The notes under the pieces were generated by a model. The model searched no databases and was not told the origin of the DNA. It was given only the letters and a program-made list of their open reading frames with translations. Positions 9,982 to 20,709 of a stretch of DNA of 64,000 nucleotides are shown here, piece after piece. Position numbers and translations under genes: made by a program. Every line of letters starts with the position of its first letter. Position 1 is the stretch's first letter. This DNA comes from Endotrypanum monterogeii (taxonomy: Eukaryota; Euglenozoa; Kinetoplastea; Trypanosomatida; Trypanosomatidae), in NCBI GenBank assembly GCA_000333855.2, contig CM007347.1:302541-366540 (forward strand), written 5' to 3'.

Positions 9982-12434
9982 AAAGTGCAGGACGAGGAGG
10001 TCGTAGGGAAAAGGAAGAGGAAACAAAAGGTGTGTGGCAGCGCGCCAGGAAGAATGCATAATCCCGTATAATGTGAACAACCACATTTTCTGTTGCTCCC
10101 ATCGTAGGTGCGTCTGTGCATGCTCGCTCATATTATCTTTTTTTTTTTTTCTGACCCAACCCTGCACCGAAGAAATAGAATGCACAGCGGCTGATCCGAA
10201 AACCGTGTGCTTGCTCACTTCTTTTTTATTTTTTTCCCTTTGCGCGTTCTTTTCTCTGCGTGGTCTATCGACGGCCTTTTGTCCCACTTCCGTGACGATA
10301 GCGCCGTTTACCATCTTTCTTGCTCCCTCCCCCCCCCAAAAAAAAACGAAAGAAAAAAAGAAGAGATACAGAGTCTGTGTGTGTGTGTGTGCTCTTCGAG
10401 AATGATTGTTGTGAGGAGTGTTTTCAGTCGTTTACCGCTATATCGATTTCTGGTACACACTCAACAAAGCATCTCTTGTGCCCTGTGGTTTTGATGTGAG
10501 GGTATCTGGAAACGTGGGACGATTGCTGCATTAGCAAAACGAAGGGCCTCTGCAGCCTTGCTGCCTTCTCCAAGGCCTCCCCCCCCCACCTTCTGTCTCC
10601 TCCCCTTTGTGCACGAGTGGGTTTCAGGTTGCTCAACAGGTGTGAATACTTGGGCCACTAGGCCATTCACACGTCCTATGAGTTCTTCCCTACTTTTTTC
10701 GGTGCGCATCCTCTTGAGAAATATATATTTGCTCTTTGTGTAGTCAATGGTACAGCTGGGAAAACATCCACTTGTCACATTTCTGCATAGCCTCTGCTCC
10801 GATTCAGACTCTCAGCAATCTCTCACTCCTCCTCTGCCTCTTCGCCAAATACTTGTCTTTATTTTCTCCCATCTTCACACCTTACCCTTACCCTGAACGC
10901 CCCCATCCTTGTTTTTTTTTCTTTTACCGGGTGGCCCTCTACGCCCCTGTTCTACGCACACCGCATCGAGGCCCTCTTCACACACATCAGATCTTCCCCG
11001 TTTGCACTATCTAAGCTATGCAACCTTTCCCTATTTTCTAAATCTGGATTTAAGCATATTAGGCCTCACTTCTTTATAGAATTCGTGGCTCGCACTCACA
11101 CGTTACAGTATCCGGCGACGCATATTCACCTGACTGTGTACGGGTCTCATCTTTTTTTTTTTATTTGTATTTTGGGTGATATTTATTTTCGAGTCCGACT
11201 TTCCGTCGTTTTCATTTGTTCTTGTTTCCTTTGAAAAGGGGTGTGAAGTCGGGAGTTTGTCCTTGCGCTTAAAGAGAGGGCAGGGCTCTCTACAACCACA
11301 CAACGACCAAACTGCGAAAGGGGAGGCTCGTAATTTTTTGTCCTCACTCAAACGACATACTTCGCCTCCATTCCCCCCTTGCCGTGTCCCTCTTGTTTTT
11401 TTTTTCATCAAGCGACTGGGGAGAGGAAGAAAGGGAGACGCAGCAGGCAGACAAGGGGTTCATCTTTCAGACCGTTTGCATAGCGGCAACGATCACTGCG
11501 CTTGCTCATGATCCTCCAAGGAGCAATATTCGTCTAATCGCTATCGAAGACAAGGGTCAGTAGAATCGAAAGAGACCCCTTCTACATTGATCTTGGACAC
11601 CTGTGCCTCATTCTTTTTCGTTTTTTTTGTAGCACGTATACGAGGTTCACGTGTCAGGGACCAGCTGACCCTCATCACCCTGGGAGGGAAAAAGTGAATC
11701 TTTATCGTTCTCCCTCTTTTGTGCACCACAACGCCTTTCATCGGGTGGTCCTATCCCTTTTTCCCTCACATTTACCGACCCCTCCCTCCTTTTTTTTTTC
11801 CTTCGTGTACTTATCAGGTTCTCTCGGTCTTGCATCTGCGTACGCTCTGTACTCTGCTTTGTCTGAATTTTTTCTCTGTATGCAGGCCTGACTATTCATT
11901 TTTTTTTTTCGCTCCTCCCTTCCTTCTCCTCCTCTTCGGCAGCTTTTTTTGTTATTTCCTGGACTGTGCGACTTTTCTTTTTTTTTTTTTGCACCGTCAC
12001 TATTTTTGCAGGTCTTACTGAGAGGCACCGCTCCCCTCCCCTCACGATTCGCCAATACGTCTTTGTCCAGCTAGCACCCTTGGCCGCTCACGGGACCTCA
12101 TTCTGTATTGGTTTGTCCTGTTTTTGTGTGCGTATGTTTTGAGAAGTGGACTTTCTTGTGTGGCTGCCTTCCCCCTTCCTCCCCCCCCGTCTATTTGTAA
12201 CGACTGTTTCCTACCCGAGCTGGTCATATTCACTCCGGCCTTGTCGTGTCGCTCTGGGACGCCATTGTCGAGAAGAGAGGGCAGAAACAAAGCCACAGCA
12301 GCAACCCCCCATCGTGTGTACAGGTACCTCAGCTATCAGGCAGAATCACGCTCTTATATCTAGAATTCTACAAAACAAAAACCCTCCGCTACAAAAAAAA
12401 AAAAACATCGTCAACTGGATTTTTTTTTTCGGTA
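9982..12434. other. Intergenic spacer (2.45 kb)
   Basis: Mostly T- and C-rich sequence with homopolymer runs (T13 near 10139, T12 near 11981), a short (GT)n near 10375-10392 and A runs near 10340 and 12392. No + strand gene is credible. One minus-strand frame (10461-10709) looks protein-like and is treated as a finding only. Two copies of a telomere-like CCCTTA unit near 10882 are too few to mean anything. Confidence 0.6.
12166..12219 (+). promoter_or_regulatory. Candidate trans-splice acceptor for the MATE transporter gene
   Basis: A strong C/T tract followed by AG at 12218-12219. It would give a 5' UTR of about 215 bases to the ATG at 12435. A T10 run at 12420-12429 sits just before that ATG; if it drove splicing, the first downstream AG would lie inside the CDS and the next in-frame ATG at 12588 would be used. 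Confidence 0.4.
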
Positions 12435-15125
12435 ATGATCTCCTCGAATGTTCCGAACAGATGGCAGACAGGCAGAGAGCACCTCGATGCCGCCAAGCCC
12501 ACACCCTCCGCTACCGAAGAAAACGCGTCAGCACCGGTCACAGTGACAGTTCCCCAGGCTCGGGGGCGGTCGGTGAAGCGGCATCAGATGGACACTTCCC
12601 GACCCCTTAACTACGGCACAGCTGAAGACAGTCGGAGGGTTTTATTGCGGTCCTCATCCACGCCTGTGCCTTTCACGCGTATGGTGTGCTTTCGCAAACA
12701 ACCGCGGCAGCTCACTGTGGGTCAGCAAGCGGCTCGGCTCGCTGAGAAAGCAAGGAAAAACTACTTTCACGGCAGTTTTACCTCGGTGCATGGCGCTGTC
12801 TTTACCGTGCCAAACAGAGCACAGCAGATGGCGACAAACCGACCGTCGCGTTCGGCTGTAGTTGCGTATCCTTCGGTCTCCAGAAACACCTCGATTACAG
12901 GGAAGCTGTCGTCGCCTGTCTTCGACACCGTCCCTGCCTCGTCCGCTATGAAGAAGCACGCCTCACTACTCTCAAGTCCGGACCACCATTGCACTCAGAA
13001 CACTTGCGTCAACGGACAGGAACTGGAAGGCGGACTACGCTTCACTGACGAACCGATCGTGTTGCCACGTCGTGCTTTGAGCGCCGATGCTCGCCTTGGA
13101 GATTATCACGACGGGGACCTGAAGAACTCCATCTCTAGACTGTCTACTTCCGCTACTTCCGACAGAAAATTAGGGATGCAACTTGCATCGATGGCGTTGA
13201 ACGAGTCGTCGCCAGATCTTTTGGCTGTCAAAGTCATGCGCGATCACAGCGCTTCACAGAAGGAGCGCCCCCCACTGTCTCCCAGTACGATTTCCCGAGC
13301 CGCTCGTGCTTTGCGCGCCTTTGAAGAGCGAAAGGTGCGGCTGCCAAGCGATTCCTTCTCCAATGCGCTTGAAGTTGTCTGTAATGGAAGTATAATTCCG
13401 GTGCCAGACCACACACCGCTGGTTCTAGCCACAAACAAAGTGAACGGGTCACTATCACCAGTCAAAAAGGCGCGCGTTTCCATTTCTGAAAACGTTGAAA
13501 AGATTTGTCGAGATTCCCAGGCGAGTGTGGAAGAGAGCGCAGACGACACGCTCGACTCACAGGATAGCATTTCCTGGTGTGGTGCTGCCATGGACCTTCT
13601 CTACCTGGCAGCACCAGCCGCCGTCTCGATTTGTTTCACCTTCTCGATGTCCGTGATACCCCTTGCCTTTGTGGGTAGCTATCTTGGACCGCGTCAGCTG
13701 ACTGGTGCGTCTGTTGGCTACTTTCTCATCAGCATGCTCATTACCTACCCAATGATTGGCTTGACTTTTGCGCTCGACACCCTTTGCTCGCACGAGTATG
13801 GGCGAAATCCGTTGAGCTCCGAGATGGGACTTGTGCTTCAGCGCGGCGTTCTCATCAACCTGATCATGTTGTTTCCGCTCTGCGTCTCCATCTACTTTCT
13901 GGGCAGTATTCTCGTGCCCCTGTATGGCGAGCTGTTGGCAAAGGAGGCGGAAGATTTCCTCACGTATTCACCACTGTACCTCCTCCCGATGGTGTTATTC
14001 ATTGCCATGAACAAGTTCCTCAACAACCAGATGCAACCACACATTCCCGTGATCGCACTTACTGCCGGCGTTCTCATAACGCCGTTTCTTCAAATGAAAC
14101 TGACCCCTATGGGGGTTCGCTACACAATGGTCGGGATGGCAATCACGGCGTGGTTCCAACTTGTGCTCGTGATGCTGATCACCCTCTTTAAGCCTGAAAC
14201 GCGCGCCACTCTGGGTAGGTGGCGCATCGCAGAAGCGCTCCACTGGCCAGACGTGAAGGCGTACATGAAGCTGGCTATACCCAGCGCCATCTTCGTCGCC
14301 GCGGAGGCTTCATCCTTCGACATCACCGTACTCATGTGCGCTCGCTTCGGTGATATGGACGGCGCGGCCTGGTCGGGTATTATGAATTCCCTTTTCATAT
14401 TTGCCTCTTTCTCAGGTGGTCTCAGCGCCAGTGCATGCGCAAATGTTGGGCGATGCATTGGTGCCTATCAGCCAGTGAGCGCAATGCGTTACGTCCTGGT
14501 ATCTATATGTATCGCTTTTCTGCTTGGTCTGGTGGACTCTGTTGTGTTGGTATATTTTTTTGATTACTTTATGTCACTCTTCGGCACACAGGGAAAGACA
14601 TTGGCACGAGCGCGTGAGGTGCTTTACCTCGTTCCCATCTTCCACGTCTGCGATGCGGTGCAGTTCACCTTCCAAGGCATTTTCAGCGGCATGGGAAAGA
14701 ATCACCTGGGTGCGCTCATTCTCCTTACCAGCCTCTGGGGGGTTGGTATTCCGCTCGCCTTAGTTCTTGGTGAGTATCTTGCCTACAATATGTTTGGGGT
14801 CTGTGTGGGTATCACGGTTGGTCTATGTATCGAAGCACCGGCCATGGTGTATGCAGCGTCCACGATGAACTACGTTGCCGTCTGTGAGAAATTCATGGAG
14901 GATGAGGAGGACGAGGAGGACGCGGAAACAGAGGAGTCCGAAGAGTCGGAGGAGTCCGAGGTGTACGATGACGTGTACGTCCAGGAGGTGATGCGGCGCT
15001 CGGGCATTTGCATAAACAATGTGGAGCTGACAGAGGGCAACACTGAGCACTACCGAAGGCTCCTACCGCCGCGTCGCTGTCGTCGTTTAAGGCCAGTAGT
15101 ACAATATATTGATGATGACGACTAG
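12435..15125 (+). CDS. MATE-family (multidrug and toxin extrusion) transporter with long N-terminal tail
   Basis: The 896-aa protein has a C-terminal half (about 386-815) with some twelve hydrophobic segments. The typical MATE motif near the second helix is present (ALDTLCSHEYG, matching the family's ETLxxQxxG region), as is a mirrored half with FQGIFSGMGK. MATE proteins export organic cations or drugs in exchange for H+ or Na+. The N-terminal ~385 residues are Ser/Thr/Arg-rich, lack membrane segments and are probably cytosolic; such a tail is unusual, since most family members are about 450-550 aa. Residues ~820-845 are almost all Glu/Asp/Ser, followed by a basic stretch and a terminal DDDD. 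The frame runs up to a GTG at 12246, but the first ATG is 12435. An alternative start at 12588 would remove 51 residues without touching the transporter core. Substrate and membrane location are unknown. Confidence 0.9.
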   Translation: MISSNVPNRWQTGREHLDAAKPTPSATEENASAPVTVTVPQARGRSVKRHQMDTSRPLNYGTAEDSRRVLLRSSSTPVPFTRMVCFRKQPRQLTVGQQAARLAEKARKNYFHGSFTSVHGAVFTVPNRAQQMATNRPSRSAVVAYPSVSRNTSITGKLSSPVFDTVPASSAMKKHASLLSSPDHHCTQNTCVNGQELEGGLRFTDEPIVLPRRALSADARLGDYHDGDLKNSISRLSTSATSDRKLGMQLASMALNESSPDLLAVKVMRDHSASQKERPPLSPSTISRAARALRAFEERKVRLPSDSFSNALEVVCNGSIIPVPDHTPLVLATNKVNGSLSPVKKARVSISENVEKICRDSQASVEESADDTLDSQDSISWCGAAMDLLYLAAPAAVSICFTFSMSVIPLAFVGSYLGPRQLTGASVGYFLISMLITYPMIGLTFALDTLCSHEYGRNPLSSEMGLVLQRGVLINLIMLFPLCVSIYFLGSILVPLYGELLAKEAEDFLTYSPLYLLPMVLFIAMNKFLNNQMQPHIPVIALTAGVLITPFLQMKLTPMGVRYTMVGMAITAWFQLVLVMLITLFKPETRATLGRWRIAEALHWPDVKAYMKLAIPSAIFVAAEASSFDITVLMCARFGDMDGAAWSGIMNSLFIFASFSGGLSASACANVGRCIGAYQPVSAMRYVLVSICIAFLLGLVDSVVLVYFFDYFMSLFGTQGKTLARAREVLYLVPIFHVCDAVQFTFQGIFSGMGKNHLGALILLTSLWGVGIPLALVLGEYLAYNMFGVCVGITVGLCIEAPAMVYAASTMNYVAVCEKFMEDEEDEEDAETEESEESEESEVYDDVYVQEVMRRSGICINNVELTEGNTEHYRRLLPPRRCRRLRPVVQYIDDDD

Positions 15126-16415
15126 CTCTGTCCTTTAGTCGGAGACGGAAAAAAAAAAGAAGGGGGAGAGGAGTACAACCGCCGACTCAGTCCTTTCTGT
15201 TTACGTGAGCTGTTTCGCGGTTATTTTTTTCGCCTCAGCGTGGCAGTCGGTGAACAATCGTGACCCAGAGTGTTTTCCTTCGCTCGTAGTACATATGCGC
15301 ATTCGCTCTTCGAATATCCGCCTTCAGTGTCGTGCCGCTTTTGATCTGCAGCTGGTGGTGTCTCTATCGTTTCCTTGGTTTTGATCTCCTTCCCCTCTCC
15401 CCTCCACCAGAAAAAAAAAAAAAACATGGGCTAGGCCGTCAAGGTTCGCTGTGTTTTTTTTTTTTCCATGAGATGAAAAAAATATATATATATCATTGCT
15501 TTTGGCCCTTGTCTTGAGGACAGTTCCAAAACAGGCATTTAGGTCCCATTTTCATTTTATTGTCTCTGCGTGTGTGTGTGTGGGGGGGGGAGCGCGTCCT
15601 TCATAATTTCCCAGGGTGATGCTGAACTCAAGATTTTTGATTTAAGTTGCTGTGTTCTCAGTTTTGGTATCCGCTCGTCTCCAGAAGTGACGCTGCACAC
15701 CTCTGTTTGCTGATTTTTTTTTTCCCACACCGAGGTAGGAACGGCGCACCACCGCGAGGATGTAGTTGTTCTGTTTTCAGCACAGTTAACGTGGAGTGGG
15801 GGGGGCTTACCCCCCTCTCGATCTCAGCTGTTCGTCGTACGAATCATTATTATTATTATTGTGTTTTAAAACTTCACCCCTCCACCTGTTCTAAATAAGG
15901 CGGCGGGGCGGGCAGGAGGGGATGAGAAATATGCAGGTGTGTTTCTTTCCTTAGCCTCGATGAATTTTGTTAGTGCAGTTGGTTGTTGGTTTGATTTTTA
16001 AAAAAAAATTGGAGTCAGGATAGGTGAAATGGTTGACTTTGTGTGTATGTGTCTGTCTGTCCCTGTTACGTTCAGCTATCATGGTGACTTTTTCCCTCCC
16101 TCCACTTACACCCCTACGTTCGCCTTCGTCTTTGAGTCGGAAAACGCTCACACACTCCGGGTAGTTTTGCAGGTATACGAGTTGCTCCTTTAAGGCAAGT
16201 CGATTGCCGTTGCTTCTTTTCAGTGGCGATATGGAAAGGCGTTTACATGGAAATGATAGAAACTCCCTCCTCCCCTCCCCCCGTCATGTCGCGCTGGTGG
16301 GGTCTTTCCGATCATAGACATGTGCGGCACTATTATCCTTTTAAATGGGAAGGAATTTTTAAACTGCACACCTCCGGACACTAACAAGAACAAAAAACAA
16401 CAACGTGAATACATG

Positions 16416-16461
<46 letters not shown>

Positions 16462-16827
16462 CGCTTTTTTTGTCCCTCCCCCTACCCAGTGGTTATGTTG
16501 CAGACGACTCTCACCTGGGATATTGTAAGACAACAGTTTCTTCAATTCGCAGAGGAAGAGGGAAAGAGAAAAATTAACGAGAATGCATTCACGTGAGCGT
16601 TCATGGTATCGCGAGCGATTTTTTTTTTTTCTATACCGGGGAGGTGACTTGGCGTTCTTGTGATCACGTGTACTCTGCGCCATCGCGCATACTTCAGACT
16701 TCAGCTAAAACAAGTCGCTTGGTGTGTCACTTGGCGTCCTTTTAATAATTTTTGACAGATTCGTCTCTTCTTTCATTTCTCCACTGGCACATCCGCACAC
16801 TCATCTTTTTGTCGTATTACGGTAGAT
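15126..16827. other. Intergenic spacer (1.7 kb)
   Basis: No gene seen. Holds A14 near 15411-15424, T13 near 15454, a short (AT)n near 15482, G9 near 15582, (ATT)n near 15848 and a long (AT)n microsatellite at 16424-16454. A polypyrimidine tract with AG candidates at 16757-16758 and 16824-16825 precedes the LRR gene. Confidence 0.7.
16424..16454. repeat. (AT)n microsatellite
   Basis: About 31 bases of alternating A/T, preceded by a short (CA)n run. Confidence 0.95.
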
Positions 16828-17889
16828 ATGGAGGCTCAGCTGCACGCTGCACTACTCGCCTCATTGCGTCTTAGCGTAGAGAAGCATCGCCAGTTGTTTC
16901 GCCGAAATTCTGCATCGCCCGGGTTTCTCCTCAAAGTTAATGGCGCAAAGCTGCAGTCGACAGCTGCGGCGAACAACCGCAAGCGTTGCCGTGAGAGCAC
17001 GGACGACATAATTGTGCGTGCGAAGGATAACTCCCCACCGCTGGGTGAGGAGTGGCCCTCTCTCGTTTTGAACAGCCTCTTGTCTGTTCTGCGGCAGTTC
17101 GAGAGCAATGAAAGGAGGGGACAAAAGGACGACGGCGAAGATCACACAGCTGTCTCGATGATAGCCACCGCCCTCAGCTCCATGTCAGGTCTAGAAATGC
17201 GCCACTGCGGTCTGCAGGCAAGGCATCTGTGTCCTGGCAACCACGGCGTAGCAGGCAGTCTTTCAGTTTCTGATATTATCCTTTCCCCACGTCGGCTGTG
17301 GAACTCGATAACACCAGCAGTTTCGCCGCCGACACTGCTCTTCATGGAAACGCTGGATCTGGAGTGCAACGAGCTGGGAGACGTGGGTATGCAGGTGCTT
17401 TGTAGCGGTCTTATCGTACACCTGCGCGGTCTTCGTCGTCTTCTGCTCGCATCAAACAAGATCACGTCCGTCGGTTTGCTTCTCTTGGCGGACGCTGCTC
17501 AGCCACGGGGTGATACCAGCCCTCCATTGCATCTTGAGACGCTGGGCCTCACAAACAATCCTCTAGGCACGCGTGCATGCGAAACAACAAATGGCCAGCC
17601 CTCCCAAGTTGCCTGGTGTGACGCGTTCCGAAAATTAATCTTATATTTGTCCTCGACACTGCGACGAGTCCACCTTAATCATGCTGGTTTGAATTCAGAG
17701 GAGGTGATTTGTGTCTTGCACACACTTTTTGAGTTCGTCTACCGTGATCGAGGGCGCTGTGTCTTCGACATGGTCTACTTGCGAGAAAACCAGCTCGCCG
17801 GAAGGGAGGAAGCGTTGCGCTCGCTACGCAGCAGACCTGAAGAAGCGGTAGTCGTCGACAGTTTTTTACACCGCCACGTGAACATATGA
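16828..17889 (+). CDS. Leucine-rich-repeat protein (ribonuclease-inhibitor-like repeats)
   Basis: The 353-aa protein has several LRR units of the longer helix-containing type. They include METLDLECNELGDVG (about 173-187), LRRLLLASNKITSVG (about 200-214), LETLGLTNNPLG (about 236-247) and weaker copies near 118-132, 278-300 and 313-325. The residues at the LxLxxN positions are as expected. LRR proteins of this kind bind other proteins; nothing here shows the partner. There is no signal peptide or membrane segment. The N-terminal ~115 residues are basic and unrecognised. The start is the first ATG. A candidate splice AG lies only 2 bases upstream (16824-16825), with an alternative at 16757-16758, so the 5' UTR is either very short or about 70 bases. 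Confidence 0.82.
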   Translation: MEAQLHAALLASLRLSVEKHRQLFRRNSASPGFLLKVNGAKLQSTAAANNRKRCRESTDDIIVRAKDNSPPLGEEWPSLVLNSLLSVLRQFESNERRGQKDDGEDHTAVSMIATALSSMSGLEMRHCGLQARHLCPGNHGVAGSLSVSDIILSPRRLWNSITPAVSPPTLLFMETLDLECNELGDVGMQVLCSGLIVHLRGLRRLLLASNKITSVGLLLLADAAQPRGDTSPPLHLETLGLTNNPLGTRACETTNGQPSQVAWCDAFRKLILYLSSTLRRVHLNHAGLNSEEVICVLHTLFEFVYRDRGRCVFDMVYLRENQLAGREEALRSLRSRPEEAVVVDSFLHRHVNI

Positions 17890-18634
17890 GTAGACGTTTG
17901 AATGCTCACGACACCAACCTCTCCGTTTTTTTTTTTCCCTTGACCCACGCTCTTTAACGGATGAGTGTGCAAGTCTGCGGGAGGGTGATTCAGCGGTGAG
18001 TAACATCTCTCTCTTTTTTTTTCTGGCCAACTTCCAACACATCCACTGCTATCTTTGAGATGAGGGGCCCGCGACTGGATCCTGTTTTTTTTTCCCCTTC
18101 GGTGGGGAAAGGGGCTAGGGATTTCTCTAGGTGGAGATTTGTCTAGCGAGCATTCTCCCTCTTTCTGTGTGTTTGTGTGTGTGACACACTTCGCAGTTGC
18201 CAGGCTCCTTTTTCTTTTAATGGATTTCTTTATCTGTGGCTCTACCACATCCTCGACCCTACGAGAGAGGCGGAAAAAAAAAGGCAGTTGGGTTTAAAAT
18301 GTTTAATGACCCGAAACCACGATAGCTGTACGACTTGATCGAGGATGGATACGTGGTGGTACTATCTCTCTTTTTTTTTTTTACCTGCACGCCTTATGCG
18401 CACCTGGTTACTCTTCACGTGGTAATAGGAGGAGATGAAGCCCACCTCCTCTCACCTGCGCGCAGAACCATCTGAATCCCCCCTCTTTGCCTCAAAAAAA
18501 AGAATTGCCTGCTTCGCTCGACGCGCACCACGCCCCCCCCCCTCCTTTGTTTTCATAAAAGCAACACATACTGGAAAGACCTCATCTCATTATTTTTTTT
18601 ATCGCGGACTCGCCTTGAGCAGACTTCCACAATC
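17890..18634. other. Intergenic spacer (0.75 kb)
   Basis: Pyrimidine-rich with T10-T12 runs and no gene. A small perfect hairpin (7-bp stem TTTCCCC/GGGGAAA, 6-base loop) lies at 18091-18110 in the probable 3' UTR of the LRR gene. Acceptor AGs for the glutaredoxin gene lie at 18618-18619 and 18621-18622, just upstream of its ATG. Confidence 0.7.
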
Positions 18635-18925
18635 ATGAGCACTACCGTCGCTGACCTCATCCAAGAGAACAAAGTCGTGATGTTCTCCTGGGTGCATTGC
18701 CCCTTCTGTGTCCGCGCCAAGGACATTCTGAAGCCACTTGTGAAGGATTTAAAAGTTTATGAGTGTGACGAGATGTCCAACGGCGAGGATCTTCGGGCGC
18801 AGCTTCTGAAGACGTACAAACACGAAACAGTGCCGGCGATCTTCATTGAAGGTGAGTTCATTGGTGGGTGCAGCGAGCTTCAAGTCATCGAGAAGAACGG
18901 AGTCCTCGCCAAAAAGCTTGCATAA
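18635..18925 (+). CDS. Dithiol glutaredoxin (CPFC active site)
   Basis: A complete 96-aa single-domain glutaredoxin. It reduces protein or glutathione-mixed disulfides; in trypanosomatids the electrons come from trypanothione and glutathione. The active site is C22-P-F-C25, followed by the cis-proline motif TVPAIF (P67) and the GG pair (G77-G78) that binds the glutathione moiety. Both catalytic cysteines are present, so it is of dithiol rather than monothiol (CGFS) type. Phe in place of the common Tyr is a mild variation. There is no targeting extension, which suggests the cytosol. The length fits classical Grx1-like proteins. ATG at 18635 is the only sensible start and follows an acceptor AG by about 13-16 bases. 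Confidence 0.95.
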   Translation: MSTTVADLIQENKVVMFSWVHCPFCVRAKDILKPLVKDLKVYECDEMSNGEDLRAQLLKTYKHETVPAIFIEGEFIGGCSELQVIEKNGVLAKKLA

Positions 18926-19161
18926 GCAGGAAAAGAATATGTGCCCATGGGGGAGGGAGGCGGAGGCGGAGACGGAGGCTTACCTCTCCCCCTAAAAAAA
19001 AAAGTTTCTGAAATGCGGAAGAGAATGAGGAAGTGCGGCATCACTAACGTCCTCCAAATGAACCTCCCTTCCAGAAACATTGATACGCGTACGCAAACAT
19101 GCATGCACGTACGAAGGCACTGAAAACCATAAGCGCAGGTGTCTTGCATTATATCTTGTTT

Positions 19162-19163
<2 letters not shown>

Positions 19164-19193
<30 letters not shown>
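19164..19193. repeat. (AT)n microsatellite
   Basis: About 30 bases of alternating A/T in the probable 3' UTR of the glutaredoxin gene. Confidence 0.95.
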
Positions 19194-19196
<3 letters not shown>

Positions 19197-20611
19197 TCTG
19201 ATCTGTTGACTTCCCCAAGTTGTGATATTGGTCAAAAATTATATTTTTTTCGCGTTATTGCCGAGTCAACGAGTCTCCCAATTGGGTTACTGTCATAAAC
19301 CAAAGAATCTTTTTTTTTTTTTGGGGGGGGGGGGGTAGGGGGAGCGGTATTAAGAGAGAGTCCCATCATGTGGTCTCATCAACAAACATTCTGCTCTTTA
19401 CCCGCGCACCGGTCCCCCTCTCCTCCAGCCCTCTTGGTTTTCCCCCATGGAACCTTTTTTTTTTCAACGTCAGTGCACTTGCTCATGCACCTCGCAACCC
19501 ACTCGTATCTGTCCTTAACTCACTTCTCCCTCTTTCTCTCTCTCGCTCTCTTTTCACCTCTTCACGTTATGCAATGCGCTGCTTATTCCTCCCCACACAT
19601 ACAATATATAAATATAAATATAAATATCGCCCGCAAGCGACCCGTGTTCTTCCCCACAAAAAAAAAAAATATGTATTATACTCTCATTACACAAAATCAG
19701 CACTGGGAATTTTTTTTTTGAATCCGAAAATCACTCACAGGTCGGCAACAGTACGGGTCTAGCAGTGAACAGGTCACTTCCTTCGACGCCCCCTTCATCC
19801 ACTATTCTCACCACCCCGTTTTCGTTTTTAGGCATCTGCTTCCTTTCTTCTTCGCGATCCCCTTTCCCCTTCCTCTCATCTGCCCCCCCCCCTCCTCCTC
19901 TCCTTTTTCTTTTTTAAGGCAAAGATCTTTGGACATCCAATTTTGTTGTTGGATTTTTGTTGTTTGTGTTTGTGTGTTTTAAAACTACTGTCCCACTACC
20001 TCTTTTTTCTTCCCTTCCCCCTTATCTACACTCCTCGCGTTTTTTTTTTTTTTTCAATTGGCTTTCTTCATACACTGTCACAATACTCTTTTTTTCTTTT
20101 CGTGTAGGACATCCCATCTCACAATCTGCCCGCCTGCCTGATTGTGTGTATGTATATGTATGGGTGTGTGTATTGTTCATTTTTTTTTTGTACCACAATT
20201 TCTTTTTCTTTTTTTCCCTTCTTAGTCTGTGGGGCTTGTTCCCTCTTGCCATAGCAGTACCATCCCTCCCCCCCCCCTCCCTACTCGCGAGCGGATACGC
20301 ATTGATACACAGCCGGATCTTCTCGACTGTTGGTGAGGTGTATCGGATCGTCTCGAGTCATCACGACGCGCTGGTGCCTCTGCGTTACGTCTCGCCGCCG
20401 ATTCATTGTTTCTTTTACACCGAATAAAAAAAAAAAACAAGAAAAAAGCAGGGGTGTGGCCCCGGGTACGACTTGTCTGGTGACTGCCCTCTTCTAGTTT
20501 TCTCTCTTCACCTCCTACAAGCTTCCTCTCTGTAGCGCCCCTGGCATAGTGACTTGTTTTCTTCCATCAGACCGAGGGAGCCGCATTCGTCATTCTTTCT
20601 GGATTCTCGTA

Positions 20612-20646
20612 GTTCCCCTCCTCCCCCGCTTGTGCGTCCATCAAAG
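20612..20646 (+). promoter_or_regulatory. Candidate trans-splice acceptor for the giant beta-helix gene
   Basis: C/T-rich tract followed by AG at 20645-20646, about 63 bases before the first ATG (20710). Another AG at 20699-20700 would leave a 9-base 5' UTR. Either supports 20710 over the upstream GTG at 20677. Confidence 0.45.
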
Positions 20647-20709
20647 ACGATCCCGAGCGCGCGCCGGAGATAATCGGTGTATTTCTGTGTGTGCGCGCAG
20701 TCGGGGCCG

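Larger units (their letters stand above)
18926..20709. other. Intergenic spacer (1.8 kb)
   Basis: No gene. It contains a long (AT)n (19164-19193), a T12 then G12 run near 19311-19335, (AAATAT)n-like sequence near 19605-19627, A12 near 19659, T16 near 20040-20054, C9 near 20269 and A13 near 20426. The C/T tract near 20612-20639 is the likely splice signal for the giant beta-helix gene. Confidence 0.7.

Noticed and set aside
10882..10898. Telomere-like CCCTTA units
   Set aside because: Only two imperfect copies in C/T-rich sequence; an internal telomere remnant would need more.
12246..12434. N-terminal extension of the MATE transporter from a GTG
   Set aside because: Kinetoplastid genes start at ATG; this part includes A12 and T10 homopolymers translated as Lys and Phe runs and lies in the likely 5' UTR.
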